A stretch of 7,429 bases of DNA from an uncultured Methylococcaceae bacterium. GTDB taxonomy: Bacteria; Pseudomonadota; Gammaproteobacteria; Methylococcales; Methylomonadaceae. The notes beneath the pieces are model-generated. The model worked only from the letters and a program-made list of their open reading frames with translations, had not been told where the DNA came from and did not search any database. Made by a program: the position numbers and the translations under genes. Shown here one piece after another: positions 1 to 6,572 of the stretch; positions within the stretch are counted from its first letter, which is position 1; each line of letters begins with the position of its first letter. The stretch spans positions 1 to 7,429 of the forward strand of contig CAIVAH010000068.1 in NCBI GenBank assembly GCA_903903765.1. The letters run 5' to 3'.

Positions 1-1680
1 ACTCGTGCCGATCAAGTGGCTATTATTTGGGAAGGTGATAATCCAGATCAGCACAAAACGATTACATATCAAGAATTACATACTGAAGTTTGTAAATTTG
101 CCAATGTGTTAAAAGCACAGGGTGTCCAGAAGGGTGATCGGGTTTGTATCTACATGCCTATGCTCGCCGAAGCCGCTACTGTCATGTTGGCATGTACGCG
201 TATAGGTGCGGTACACTCTATCGTTTTTGGTGGTTTTTCTGCAGAAGCTTTAAAAGATCGTATTTTAGATTCCGATTGTCAGTATGTCGTCTGTTCTGAT
301 GAAGGCTATCGGGGCGGCAAGGTTTTACCGATTAAAAGCAGTGTTGATGAAGCCGCTTTATCGTGTCCTAATCTAAAGTCAGTGATTGTTATCAAGAATA
401 CGGGTAATCCAGTAGCTTGGTTTAATGAGCGTGATGTTTGGTATCACGAAGCGATGGCTAGTGCATCTGCTGACTGTCCTGCAGAAATAATGGCTGCCGA
501 AGACCCGTTATTTATCCTGTATACCTCTGGTTCTACGGGTAAACCTAAAGGTGTATTGCATACTACTGGCGGTTACTTGTTATATGCTGCCATTACTCAT
601 AAATATATTTTTGATTATCAAGAGGGCGATATTTATTGGTGTACTGCTGATATTGGTTGGATTACCGGCCATACTTATATGATTTATGGGCCTTTATGTA
701 ATGGCGCTACCACCTTAGTTTTTGAGGGTGTACCGACTTATCCAGATGTAGATCGTTTATGGCAAGTTATCGATAAACATCAAGTCAATATTTTTTATAC
801 TGCACCGACGGTGATTAGAGCGCTAATGGCGCATGGAACGGATCATGTTAAACGTACTAAACGGGATAGTTTAAGAATTTTAGGCAGTGTTGGGGAGCCT
901 ATTAATCCCGAAGCGTGGGAGTGGTATTATCACCATGTGGGGGAAGCGAACTGTCCTATTATGGATACGTGGTGGCAAACGGAAACAGGGGGGATTTTAA
1001 TAACGCCTTTACCGGGTGTGACTGATTTAAAACCGGGTTCTGCGACCTTACCTTTTTTTGGTGTAAAGCCAGAAATTATGGATGCCCAAGGTGTGTTGAT
1101 GCAGGGTGCGGCTGAGGGCATATTAGTCATTAGTGGCTCTTGGCCTGGTCAAGCACGCACAGTTTATGGTGATCATCCTCGCTTTATAGAGACTTATTTT
1201 ACCCATTACCCCGGTTATTACTTTGCTGGAGATGGAGCGCGTCGTGATGATGATGGCTATTTTTGGATTACCGGTCGAGTGGATGATGTGCTGAATGTGT
1301 CAGGGCATAGAATGGGTACCGCTGAGATTGAGAGTGCTTTGGTATTGCATGAATTAGTTTCTGAAGCGGCTGTGGTTGGTTATCCGCATGATATTAAAGG
1401 CCAAGGTATATATGCGTATGTCACGTTAAATAAAGGTGTTGAGCCGTCAGAGGAGCTTAAAAAAGCCTTGATAGCCTTAGTAAGAAAAGAAATTGGTGCT
1501 ATTGCTCATCCTGATATTATTCAGTGGTCACCGGGTTTACCTAAAACAAGATCAGGAAAAATTATGCGCCGAATTTTGAGAAAAGTAGCAGCTAATGAGT
1601 TAGATAATTTGGGTGATATTTCAACATTGGCTGATCCTGCGGTGGTATCCGAACTGATTGAAAATAGAATCAACCGCTGA
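1..1680 (+). CDS. acs: Acetyl-CoA synthetase (AMP-forming), 5'-truncated by window edge
   Basis: The enzyme activates acetate with ATP to acetyl-AMP and then makes acetyl-CoA in the cytoplasm. The reading frame is open from base 1 ([12 protein letters not shown]...), so the GTG at 16 is an internal Val codon and not the start. 559 residues are visible against about 650 for full-length Acs, so roughly 90 N-terminal residues lie outside. Motifs in window numbering: adenylate-binding loop [11 protein letters not shown] (about 174-184), [23 protein letters not shown] with [13 protein letters not shown] (the hinge and C-terminal domain entry), and [11 protein letters not shown] near the end. In that last motif the catalytic Lys that protein acetylation silences is codon 1558-1560. 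The C-terminus ([14 protein letters not shown]) is very close to enterobacterial Acs. The enzyme looks intact. It converges on the minus-strand copper genes and has no evident functional link to them. No promoter is visible because the 5' end is missing. Confidence 0.97.
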   Translation, partial: TRADQVAIIWEGDNPDQHKTITYQELHTEVCKFANVLKAQGVQKGDRVCIYMPMLAEAATVMLACTRIGAVHSIVFGGFSAEALKDRILDSDCQYVVCSDEGYRGGKVLPIKSSVDEAALSCPNLKSVIVIKNTGNPVAWFNERDVWYHEAMASASADCPAEIMAAEDPLFILYTSGSTGKPKGVLHTTGGYLLYAAITHKYIFDYQEGDIYWCTADIGWITGHTYMIYGPLCNGATTLVFEGVPTYPDVDRLWQVIDKHQVNIFYTAPTVIRALMAHGTDHVKRTKRDSLRILGSVGEPINPEAWEWYYHHVGEANCPIMDTWWQTETGGILITPLPGVTDLKPGSATLPFFGVKPEIMDAQGVLMQGAAEGILVISGSWPGQARTVYGDHPRFIETYFTHYPGYYFAGDGARRDDDGYFWITGRVDDVLNVSGHRMGTAEIESALVLHELVSEAAVVGYPHDIKGQGIYAYVTLNKGVEPSEELKKALIALVRKEIGAIAHPDIIQWSPGLPKTRSGKIMRRILRKVAANELDNLGDISTLADPAVVSELIENRINR

Positions 1681-1690
1681 GTTTTATTCA

Positions 1691-1724
1691 CCCTACCTCA
1701 TATAGAAGATTATATAGGGTAGGG
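1691..1724. terminator. Hairpin between convergent genes, possible bidirectional terminator
   Basis: Arms 1691-1704 and 1711-1724 pair over 14 positions: CCCTACC with GGTAGGG, then one U-G wobble, one C-A mismatch and five A/T pairs, around a 6-base loop (GAAGAT). It lies 10 bases after the acs stop and 2 bases beyond the NlpE-like stop on the other strand, which is where a shared terminator is expected. Neither strand has a proper U-run after the stem, so this is not a textbook intrinsic terminator. It may act as a 3'-end stabiliser or in factor-assisted termination. Confidence 0.55.
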
Positions 1725-1726
1725 CG

Positions 1727-2218
1727 CTATGAACTAATGACCCGCGTGTCCAGCACCTTTAGGTGGTTTAATATCATTCTTGATAAGTTTGTATTTGTCA
1801 GCTTTTTTCCGGTAATTGCATTGCCGTTATCATCTAGTTGAGTCAGGCTGTTTTGGCCTACGGCATAATAATGTACGGTAGATTCAAGGTTATTGCGCGG
1901 CGTTAAAACTAATGTGGTATTGTTGTTGACGGTAAATTTACCTTTTTCAACAATTTCTCGTTCAGATTTACCTACATATTGTCTGATTAACAAATACGTA
2001 TTGTTGTTATTTAGGGCAAGTGACGTTTTGATGCCAGTACAATCTTCACAGGGTACAAAGCCATTATAGAGTCCAGGCCATTCTGAATTGGTTTGTTCAT
2101 GATGAGTTTCGTGACCAGCAGGGACATCACTTGATTCTGCTAATGCAACGTTATTGAGCCCATAACTGCTTAATATTAGTAAAGAGCCAATCAGTAAATT
2201 ATTTTTAGTGTTATGCAT
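1727..2218 (-). CDS. NlpE-like periplasmic protein (NlpE N-terminal domain), C-terminus apparently out of frame
   Basis: The 163-residue frame starts with a Sec signal peptide (about 1-27, ending ALA before ESSD). The mature part has a His cluster (GHETHH, 35-40) and then the NlpE N-terminal domain: WPGLYNGFVPCEDCTGI (47-63) holds the family CxxC (C57, C60), followed by TYLLIRQYVGK, a KGKF strand and TQLDDNGNAITG (126-137). E. coli NlpE is an outer-membrane lipoprotein linked to copper tolerance and Cpx envelope-stress signalling. This protein has no lipobox and no second NlpE domain, so it is probably soluble. The last 24 in-frame residues do not resemble the family. The -1 frame, entered at an A AAA AAG heptamer, gives ADKYKLIK... 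ending GHAGH, which does, and stops at 1734-1736 (161 residues in total). The ATG at 2218 is supported by a strong Shine-Dalgarno. This is the last gene before the hairpin. A copper role is inferred from family and neighbours. Confidence 0.85.
   Translation of the reverse strand: MHNTKNNLLIGSLLILSSYGLNNVALAESSDVPAGHETHHEQTNSEWPGLYNGFVPCEDCTGIKTSLALNNNNTYLLIRQYVGKSEREIVEKGKFTVNNNTTLVLTPRNNLESTVHYYAVGQNSLTQLDDNGNAITGKKLTNTNLSRMILNHLKVLDTRVISS
1802..1808 (-). other. Slippery heptamer A AAA AAG at an apparent -1 frameshift
   Basis: On the minus strand the codons GGA AAA AAG CTG contain the heptamer A AAA AAG in the phase needed for tandem -1 slippage, the same sequence used in E. coli dnaX. A -1 shift here replaces LTNTNLSR... 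with ADKYKLIK..., the expected NlpE-domain ending. No clear upstream Shine-Dalgarno-like stimulator or strong downstream stem is visible. A missing A in the homopolymer (six read, seven needed for a continuous frame) would give the same picture. Confidence 0.6.
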
Positions 2219-2221
2219 GTT

Positions 2222-2229
2222 ACCTCCTC
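2222..2229 (-). promoter_or_regulatory. Strong ribosome binding site of the NlpE-like gene
   Basis: The minus strand reads GAGGAGGT followed by AAC and the ATG at 2216-2218. It is the best Shine-Dalgarno match in the window and fixes this start. The other genes here have weak or no visible Shine-Dalgarno, and several rely on stop/start overlap. Confidence 0.8.
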
Positions 2230-2267
2230 TTGTTTTTATAATTAATGTGTATTTTGATATTGCAACC

Positions 2268-2309
2268 TAAACTTAACGCTAGTGATTATAAAGTCAACTA
2301 TCAAGTTTA
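2268..2309. repeat. Imperfect inverted repeat between creA and the NlpE-like gene
   Basis: TAAACTT (2268-2274) is the reverse complement of AAGTTTA (2303-2309). Inside, AGTGA (2281-2285) can pair with TCAACT (2294-2299) with one bulged base. There is no U-run after it on the minus strand, so it does not look like a terminator. It overlaps the candidate promoter for the NlpE-like gene and could be an operator or chance symmetry in AT-rich DNA. Confidence 0.3.
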
Positions 2310-2313
2310 TTAA
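2285..2313 (-). promoter_or_regulatory. Candidate sigma-70 promoter for the NlpE-like gene
   Basis: The minus strand has a perfect -10, TATAAT (2285-2290), and a 4-of-6 -35, TTAATA (2308-2313), with a 17-base spacer. It starts just after the creA stop and would give a leader of about 60 bases before the strongly marked ATG at 2218. This suggests the NlpE-like gene can be expressed apart from the oxidase genes. AT-rich DNA yields such matches by chance, so confidence is moderate. Confidence 0.4.
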
Positions 2314-2315
2314 TT

Positions 2316-2774
2316 TTAATTCCACGGCATGATGGGTACAGTTGAAATACTATTAGCGGGTGCACCATCAATAATTTTTCTGCTGATCGCAACATAGACT
2401 AAAGTATTTCTTTTTGCATCAAACAAACGTGATACGCGTGTTTCTTTAAAGAATAGTGATGTACTTTCAGTAAAAGCGGTTTCTTCATCAGGTAGTTTAT
2501 CTTTGATTACAATTGGGCCAATTTGTCTGCACGCTATAGAGAATTGTGAAGGATCTTCGGCAACACCTAAAGCGCCAGAGATGCCGCCCGCTTTAGCTTG
2601 ACTGATGTGGCAAGACACCCCTTGTACTTTAGGATCATCAAAAGCTTGAACACATATTTTGTTATTAGAACCTATCAGTTTCCAGGTTGTGGTTACACAA
2701 CCAATTTCTTCTGCTGAAGTGGTAGTGGTGATGAATGCTAATAGAATCGCACTGTAACAAGATATTTTAGTCAT
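2316..2774 (-). CDS. creA: CreA-family periplasmic protein
   Basis: This 152-residue protein matches E. coli CreA along its full length. It has a Sec signal peptide (about 1-21, TTTTSA before EEIG), then WKLIG (31-35), AFDDPKVQGVSCHISQAKAGG (starting at 44), DPSQFSIACRQIGPI (74-88), TSLFFK, FDAKRNTLVYVAIS (118-131) and the terminal block NSISTVPIMPW (141-151). C55 and C82 match the conserved cysteine pair of the family, likely a disulfide. The molecular function of CreA is not established. In E. coli it lies next to the creBCD genes, which are absent here. The gene starts 25 bases after the cupredoxin stop and is probably cotranscribed with it. No clear Shine-Dalgarno precedes the ATG, but no alternative start would leave a complete signal peptide. 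Its place among copper proteins is the only functional hint, and it is weak. Confidence 0.93.
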   Translation of the reverse strand: MTKISCYSAILLAFITTTTSAEEIGCVTTTWKLIGSNNKICVQAFDDPKVQGVSCHISQAKAGGISGALGVAEDPSQFSIACRQIGPIVIKDKLPDEETAFTESTSLFFKETRVSRLFDAKRNTLVYVAISRKIIDGAPANSISTVPIMPWN

Positions 2775-2799
2775 GATAGGTAATTGTGATAATTAAAAA

Positions 2800-3492
2800 T
2801 TAAGGTTGTTTTTTAGCAGTGAGTTTGGCTTTAAACCTTAAGCTAAACGCGATTAGCTTTTGCGCATTGATGATAATGATTAATACAGTGATGATTGCAA
2901 ATAGCGCACTAAGTACTACGGTAGCATAAGCTAAGCGTGACCAATCTGTTGCATATAAATCAGCATTAATGGGTGCGGTAATACCTGGAATACTGGGTAA
3001 ATCACCGTCGCCGCCATCCACTTTGAGTTGTGCTTTCATGCCTTTTTCCATGTGCTGAGGAAGTTCACAATGCACTAGATAGGTTTTCTTTTGACTGGGC
3101 ACTATTAATGAGGCTTGTAATTGGCCTGTACCATTGAGTTCTAAATGAAACATGCCGTCAGGATACAAATAGCCGGGTAAACCATGAATCATAAATTGAT
3201 GACGAATTTGATCGTCATTTATAAAAGTGATATTAAGCTTAGCACAAGGCTTAACTTGCCATTCTTGGGTATCAAAGGCAAACATTTTTCCGGTGAATTT
3301 TTCTGCGTATTGTTGGCCAGCATGCACAGTTATATCAATGTTTTCTGATATTTTTGGGCAGTCGCGGGGCAGTTGATCAGAATTTGCATTCATTATCATG
3401 CCGTTTTCATCCATCAACATACCCCCATGATTCATTGCCAAGGGGGTTTGAGAAACCAAGCATAGTAAAAAAGATATCAGAAATTTTTTCAT
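2800..3492 (-). CDS. Membrane-anchored cupredoxin (type-1 copper protein)
   Basis: This 230-residue protein has a Sec signal peptide (about 1-19), a Met/His-rich mature N-terminus (M20, H22, M25, M27, M32, M34), a cupredoxin domain (about 50-158), a transmembrane helix (about 186-209) and a basic cytoplasmic tail. Expected type-1 copper ligands are visible: H98 in IRHQF, then C142, H147 and M152 in HCELPQHMEKGM, the classic C-x4-H-x4-M spacing. H103 is the alternative first histidine. C45 and C83 could form a disulfide. The protein would sit on the periplasmic face of the inner membrane and carry electrons, or carry copper through the Met-rich segment. Its ATG overlaps the oxidase stop by 4 bases (ATGA), so the two are translationally coupled, and it is the most obvious redox partner of that enzyme. 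The exact subfamily is not recognised. Confidence 0.9.
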   Translation of the reverse strand: MKKFLISFLLCLVSQTPLAMNHGGMLMDENGMIMNANSDQLPRDCPKISENIDITVHAGQQYAEKFTGKMFAFDTQEWQVKPCAKLNITFINDDQIRHQFMIHGLPGYLYPDGMFHLELNGTGQLQASLIVPSQKKTYLVHCELPQHMEKGMKAQLKVDGGDGDLPSIPGITAPINADLYATDWSRLAYATVVLSALFAIITVLIIIINAQKLIAFSLRFKAKLTAKKQP

Positions 3493-5159
3493 GATTTAAG
3501 TTTCCGTTTAAAGATTAATCCTAGAATAATCAGAATAGCCATTAATAAGCCTATTGCTAATCCAAACAATATCATGTGTAAGTAATTTGGGGATACTAAA
3601 CCTGCATCACCTAGTAAAGCTTCGAAAGGTCCATCTGTCCAGACGGCTTGTTTTTTAGCGTAATAAAATTTATTAAATACTTGGTCAAATAGATGGTCAT
3701 GCATTTTGGGCATCCCTTGATCATCCAATAAGGTTTTATACGCCAAGATTGCCATATTTCCTCCAGGTTCCATGCCATCTGTTGTAGTGCCGGTTGGGGT
3801 ATGATCATGGAACATCCATAATCCTGGCCCATAGCTGTGTAAACCATCGTTTTGGGTTTTAAGATGTATATCATTTCTTTGGGCGGTAGCTATATCAAAT
3901 ACGTCCCGGGTTATTTGCTGAGCTTCTGCTAAATCAACGCCATCTAAGGCCGTTACGGTGGCTTTATGTCCATGAATATGAAGTGCAAGCGCAGACCGTT
4001 GAAAGTTAGCAATATGTAATTTGATGTCTTCATTGCCTGAGGCAATTATCATGGCATCACGGAGGGTATAAGGGAATGAATGTCCGTTTAATAGAAAATA
4101 GTTTTCAAAGGATTCTGTAATATTGTAGTCTCTGGCCATTCGCTCAGCAATTAAGCGTGGGTCATTGGCGGTTTGCACAATCTGGGCTAATTTTTTATCT
4201 ATCGATTGGTAATGTAAGTCGTATTCTTGGTTATAGCTTTTTACAACAGAATTGGCTGGATGGCGAACTTGCCCCGCTCCCATATTAAAAGTTTGTAGCC
4301 AATTGTTGGCTTGATTTTCTTCAACAATAAACATGCCGCCTAAGCCCATCATAAAGTGTTGTGCGGTTTGTACATGACAGTGATACAGCATGGTGCCAAC
4401 ATGTCTGGGTTCAATTTCATATGTATGACTTTTACCTGGCATAACGGCGTGTTCTTCCATGCCATCATTATCATCACCTTTTGAATTAACCCATGGATGA
4501 TCAACACCATGAAGGTGAATGGTATGCGGTAAATAATGTGTGTTTTCTAAAGTGATATAAACTTTATCGCCTTGTTCGACACGGATGACGGGTGAGGGGG
4601 CTCTTAATAATGGATTGGAGACTAATGAATTGAAGTTTTTAACAGCCATCCCACGTGACTTTGGGGCAAATACCCATAAGCCTGGTTGTATTCCGGGGGC
4701 GATATCGAAGGTATTGATTAGATAATTGCCATCTGGACTTGAGCCATTTAACTCGACGATTTCTAATTTGATATGTATCTCATCTGGATCACCATCATTA
4801 TCTAGGTCAGCACCCATGATTAATGCATCTTGAGCTAAATCAGTTTGCATAAGCGTGCTCATGGAAACGTGATTAGTCCCTTTTACCGAAGTAGCGACTT
4901 CGTATGGATTATCAGGCTCACAATCAGGGGCCGCTTTGATGGCTACTTCTTCAATAATCTGGGCAGGACGCCAATCAGGGTGCTCATTTGAGCAGGGTTT
5001 GATAATGTTATTATTGTCTGATGATTGATTATAAACCGTTTTAGGTGGGTTAATACCTGCTGGATTTAGCTTTTGTGGGTATAAGATAGAGATGATATAG
5101 CTTGCTCCCACTATCGTGATCAAAATTGCCAGAACGGATAATAAATTTTTTAATTTCAT
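3489..5159 (-). CDS. Two-domain multicopper oxidase anchored at both ends
   Basis: The 556-residue protein has an N-terminal membrane helix (about 5-27, no clear cleavage site), an unusual ~150-residue N-terminal region, two cupredoxin domains and a C-terminal helix (about 527-550) followed by KRKLKS. The main body should face the periplasm. Domain 1 contains HTIHLHG (H212, H215, H217) and YHCHVQTAQHFMMGLGGM (H260, C261, H262, H268). Domain 2 contains LHIHGH (H394, H396) and FHDHT (H451, H453). These give all eight trinuclear-cluster histidines and one type-1 site (H212, C261, H268), which is in domain 1. Asp452 stands where a type-1 Cys would be in domain 2. The position five after H268 is Leu273, suggesting a site without axial Met. 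A D-x-D-x-D-G loop (118-127) looks like a calcium site. The expected activity is one-electron oxidation of a donor, possibly metal ions or cupredoxin, with reduction of O2. The substrate is unknown. The gene is coupled to the cupredoxin by ATGA. Confidence 0.93.
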   Translation of the reverse strand: MKLKNLLSVLAILITIVGASYIISILYPQKLNPAGINPPKTVYNQSSDNNNIIKPCSNEHPDWRPAQIIEEVAIKAAPDCEPDNPYEVATSVKGTNHVSMSTLMQTDLAQDALIMGADLDNDGDPDEIHIKLEIVELNGSSPDGNYLINTFDIAPGIQPGLWVFAPKSRGMAVKNFNSLVSNPLLRAPSPVIRVEQGDKVYITLENTHYLPHTIHLHGVDHPWVNSKGDDNDGMEEHAVMPGKSHTYEIEPRHVGTMLYHCHVQTAQHFMMGLGGMFIVEENQANNWLQTFNMGAGQVRHPANSVVKSYNQEYDLHYQSIDKKLAQIVQTANDPRLIAERMARDYNITESFENYFLLNGHSFPYTLRDAMIIASGNEDIKLHIANFQRSALALHIHGHKATVTALDGVDLAEAQQITRDVFDIATAQRNDIHLKTQNDGLHSYGPGLWMFHDHTPTGTTTDGMEPGGNMAILAYKTLLDDQGMPKMHDHLFDQVFNKFYYAKKQAVWTDGPFEALLGDAGLVSPNYLHMILFGLAIGLLMAILIILGLIFKRKLKS

Positions 5160-5194
5160 GCCTGAGAGAGCTTTAAGTAATGTTATGTTGGGTT

Positions 5195-5203
5195 AGTATA
5201 GCA
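5195..5203 (-). promoter_or_regulatory. Candidate extended -10 promoter for the oxidase operon
   Basis: The minus strand reads TGC TATACT (TGC at 5201-5203, TATACT at 5195-5200), an extended -10 with a 5-of-6 hexamer. No good -35 is found at 17 bases upstream, as is common for extended -10 promoters. It lies in the 55-base gap after the GldG-like gene and would give a leader of about 28 bases before the oxidase ATG (5157-5159). No terminator is seen in this gap, so read-through from the transporter genes is also possible. Confidence 0.4.
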
Positions 5204-5214
5204 AATCACCGCCT

Positions 5215-5820
5215 TTATTTTGCTTTACGCTGTTGCCAGATGATCAGTCCTATGCCAAAAAATAGGCCTGGTAAGACCAATAGATAAAGTAGATTTAGCC
5301 CAGCTATTTGTTGATCGGATAAGTTCAAGAGTCGGTCTAAGCTATTATTCACAGGTATTTCTGTCATGTTGTTTGTTGAATGGGATAACTCTTTTAAGGC
5401 TTGAGTTAAAGTATGTTCATCCAGATAATTTAGTTTTTTTGAATGTTCTTGATAAGAAATGACAAAAACTTCTTTGGCACCCATATTATGTTCTTTAATT
5501 AGTTTTGGCTGTTCTTGAGGATCAATAAAATTAATGCTGATGTTTTTTTTGTGGTTTTTATAAAGCTGTACTAATTTTATGATTTGCAGTCTTAATGACT
5601 GCCCCTTTTCTATAAAAGCAGTAATACGAATAGCGTCAGGTAATGATTGTAACGTTTTTTGACTAACAGAGGCTAATGTATTGGTTGAATAGTTGCTGAT
5701 ATCGTATTGATAATTATAAACATGACTAAGTTTGGCGCAGCCTATTAAAGCCAACAAAATAACAATGGTTATTAAGTTGTTCTTAACAGCAATTCGGTGA
5801 TGAATACGAGTCCTTATCAT
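5215..5820 (-). CDS. GldG-like ABC transporter auxiliary protein, internally shortened
   Basis: The preferred start is the ATG at 5818-5820, which overlaps the permease stop as TAATG and gives 201 residues. The frame stays open to an ATG at 5850, but that would overlap the permease by 31 bases and add ten residues ahead of the basic N-terminus. The protein has an N-terminal helix (about 16-28) and a region typical of GldG-family proteins (DAIRITAFIEKGQSLR, QLYKNHKKNISINFIDP, then TLTQALKEL at 138-146). It then has a C-terminal membrane helix (about 175-195) ending IIWQQRKAK. Both ends fit the family well, but full-length GldG-type proteins are roughly 450-500 residues and the large middle domain is missing in frame. 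The role, if it is functional, is as accessory to the ABC-2 transporter encoded upstream. No Shine-Dalgarno is visible and translation is probably coupled. Lipobox-like LIGC (25-28) lies where the family has a plain helix. Confidence 0.82.
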   Translation of the reverse strand: MIRTRIHHRIAVKNNLITIVILLALIGCAKLSHVYNYQYDISNYSTNTLASVSQKTLQSLPDAIRITAFIEKGQSLRLQIIKLVQLYKNHKKNISINFIDPQEQPKLIKEHNMGAKEVFVISYQEHSKKLNYLDEHTLTQALKELSHSTNNMTEIPVNNSLDRLLNLSDQQIAGLNLLYLLVLPGLFFGIGLIIWQQRKAK

Positions 5821-6572
5821 TAGTTTTGTAAGCGTTGTTTGGCAAGACAATAAATAGCTAGAATAATAAATAAAGCGCTATACAAAAGAAAGTAAATGAT
5901 ATCAATACTATCAAGCAAACCTGTTTGGATATTTTGATAGTGATATAGCAATGATAAATATTGAATTAACTCATTGGGTTTGGCAGACATAGTTTGATTG
6001 ATGTTTAGTAACCAAAGTACAATTAAAGTACCAAATGTACAGATGGCCGCAACAGTGGGATGATCTACTAAGGTTGACATGAATAAACCTGTAGCGGTAA
6101 ACGCGCTGACTAATAATAATAATGCCATGCCGTTGGCAAAGTATTTACCGGTATCTAAATCTGCGCCTATTAGCAGTGATAAGGGCATTAAACAGATCAT
6201 CATGACGATTAACGAAAGTAAACCTAAGGTGCCTAGATATTTACCAAGAATGATTTCAGTATTTGATATAGGGGCGCTGAGCAATAAGCTTAACGTTTTG
6301 TTACGACGTTCATCACAAATTACACGCATTGTCAGTAACGGCGTTACTAATAAAAATATGACTCCCGCATTACTGAATAAAGGTGTGACGATTATATCTG
6401 TCAGCCCAGGTGCTCCTGTAATATCAGCTAATTTAGCTTGCATTAGCAGGAAGGTTTCAACTTGAGTTAAAAATAAATAAGCCAGGATAAGTTGTAAAAC
6501 CGCTAATAATGTCCATGCCATAGGGGATTTAAAATGGCTTTTAAATTCATGAGTTGCAATGGTTAATATCAT
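5820..6572 (-). CDS. ABC-2 type transporter permease (NosY/GldF-like)
   Basis: This 250-residue hydrophobic inner-membrane protein has about six transmembrane segments (near 19-36, 63-82, 108-135, 146-168, 172-190 and 224-245). The segment CDERRNKTLSLLLSAPIS (86-103), between the second and third helices, is the cytoplasmic coupling element typical of this ABC-2 family. It begins with MILTIATHEFKSHFKSP, as in permeases paired with GldG-type proteins. The start overlaps the ATPase stop by 4 bases (ATGA), and the stop overlaps the GldG-like start (TAATG), so the three genes form one tightly coupled unit. There is no visible Shine-Dalgarno, consistent with coupling. The substrate cannot be read from the sequence. 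The family resemblance to NosY, from nitrous oxide reductase maturation, and the copper genes downstream are only suggestive. Confidence 0.9.
   Translation of the reverse strand: MILTIATHEFKSHFKSPMAWTLLAVLQLILAYLFLTQVETFLLMQAKLADITGAPGLTDIIVTPLFSNAGVIFLLVTPLLTMRVICDERRNKTLSLLLSAPISNTEIILGKYLGTLGLLSLIVMMICLMPLSLLIGADLDTGKYFANGMALLLLVSAFTATGLFMSTLVDHPTVAAICTFGTLIVLWLLNINQTMSAKPNELIQYLSLLYHYQNIQTGLLDSIDIIYFLLYSALFIILAIYCLAKQRLQN

Noticed and set aside
16..18. GTG at 16 as the acs start
   Set aside because: The frame continues upstream to the window edge with Acs-like residues, and ~90 conserved N-terminal residues would be missing.
930..1130. 66-codon open frame on the minus strand inside acs
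   Set aside because: It lies wholly within the well-conserved acs coding sequence on the other strand and has no recognisable domain.
3611..3874. 87-codon open frame on the minus strand inside the multicopper oxidase
   Set aside because: It is an out-of-frame shadow of the oxidase domain 2 and C-terminal region.
5160..5214. Intrinsic terminator between the GldG-like gene and the oxidase
   Set aside because: No stem followed by a U-run was found on the minus strand, so separation of the transcripts rests only on the promoter candidate.
5734..5745. Lipobox-like LIGC in the GldG-like protein (residues 25-28)
   Set aside because: The position matches the N-terminal membrane helix of GldG-type proteins, which is not a lipoprotein signal. 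The match is probably chance, although a lipoprotein cannot be ruled out.
5821..5850. Upstream ATG at 5850 as start of the GldG-like gene
   Set aside because: It would overlap the permease by 31 bases. The TAATG overlap at 5820 gives the family-like basic N-terminus.
6079..6465. 128-codon open frame on the plus strand across the permease
   Set aside because: It is antisense to a clear six-helix permease, with no Shine-Dalgarno and no family resemblance.
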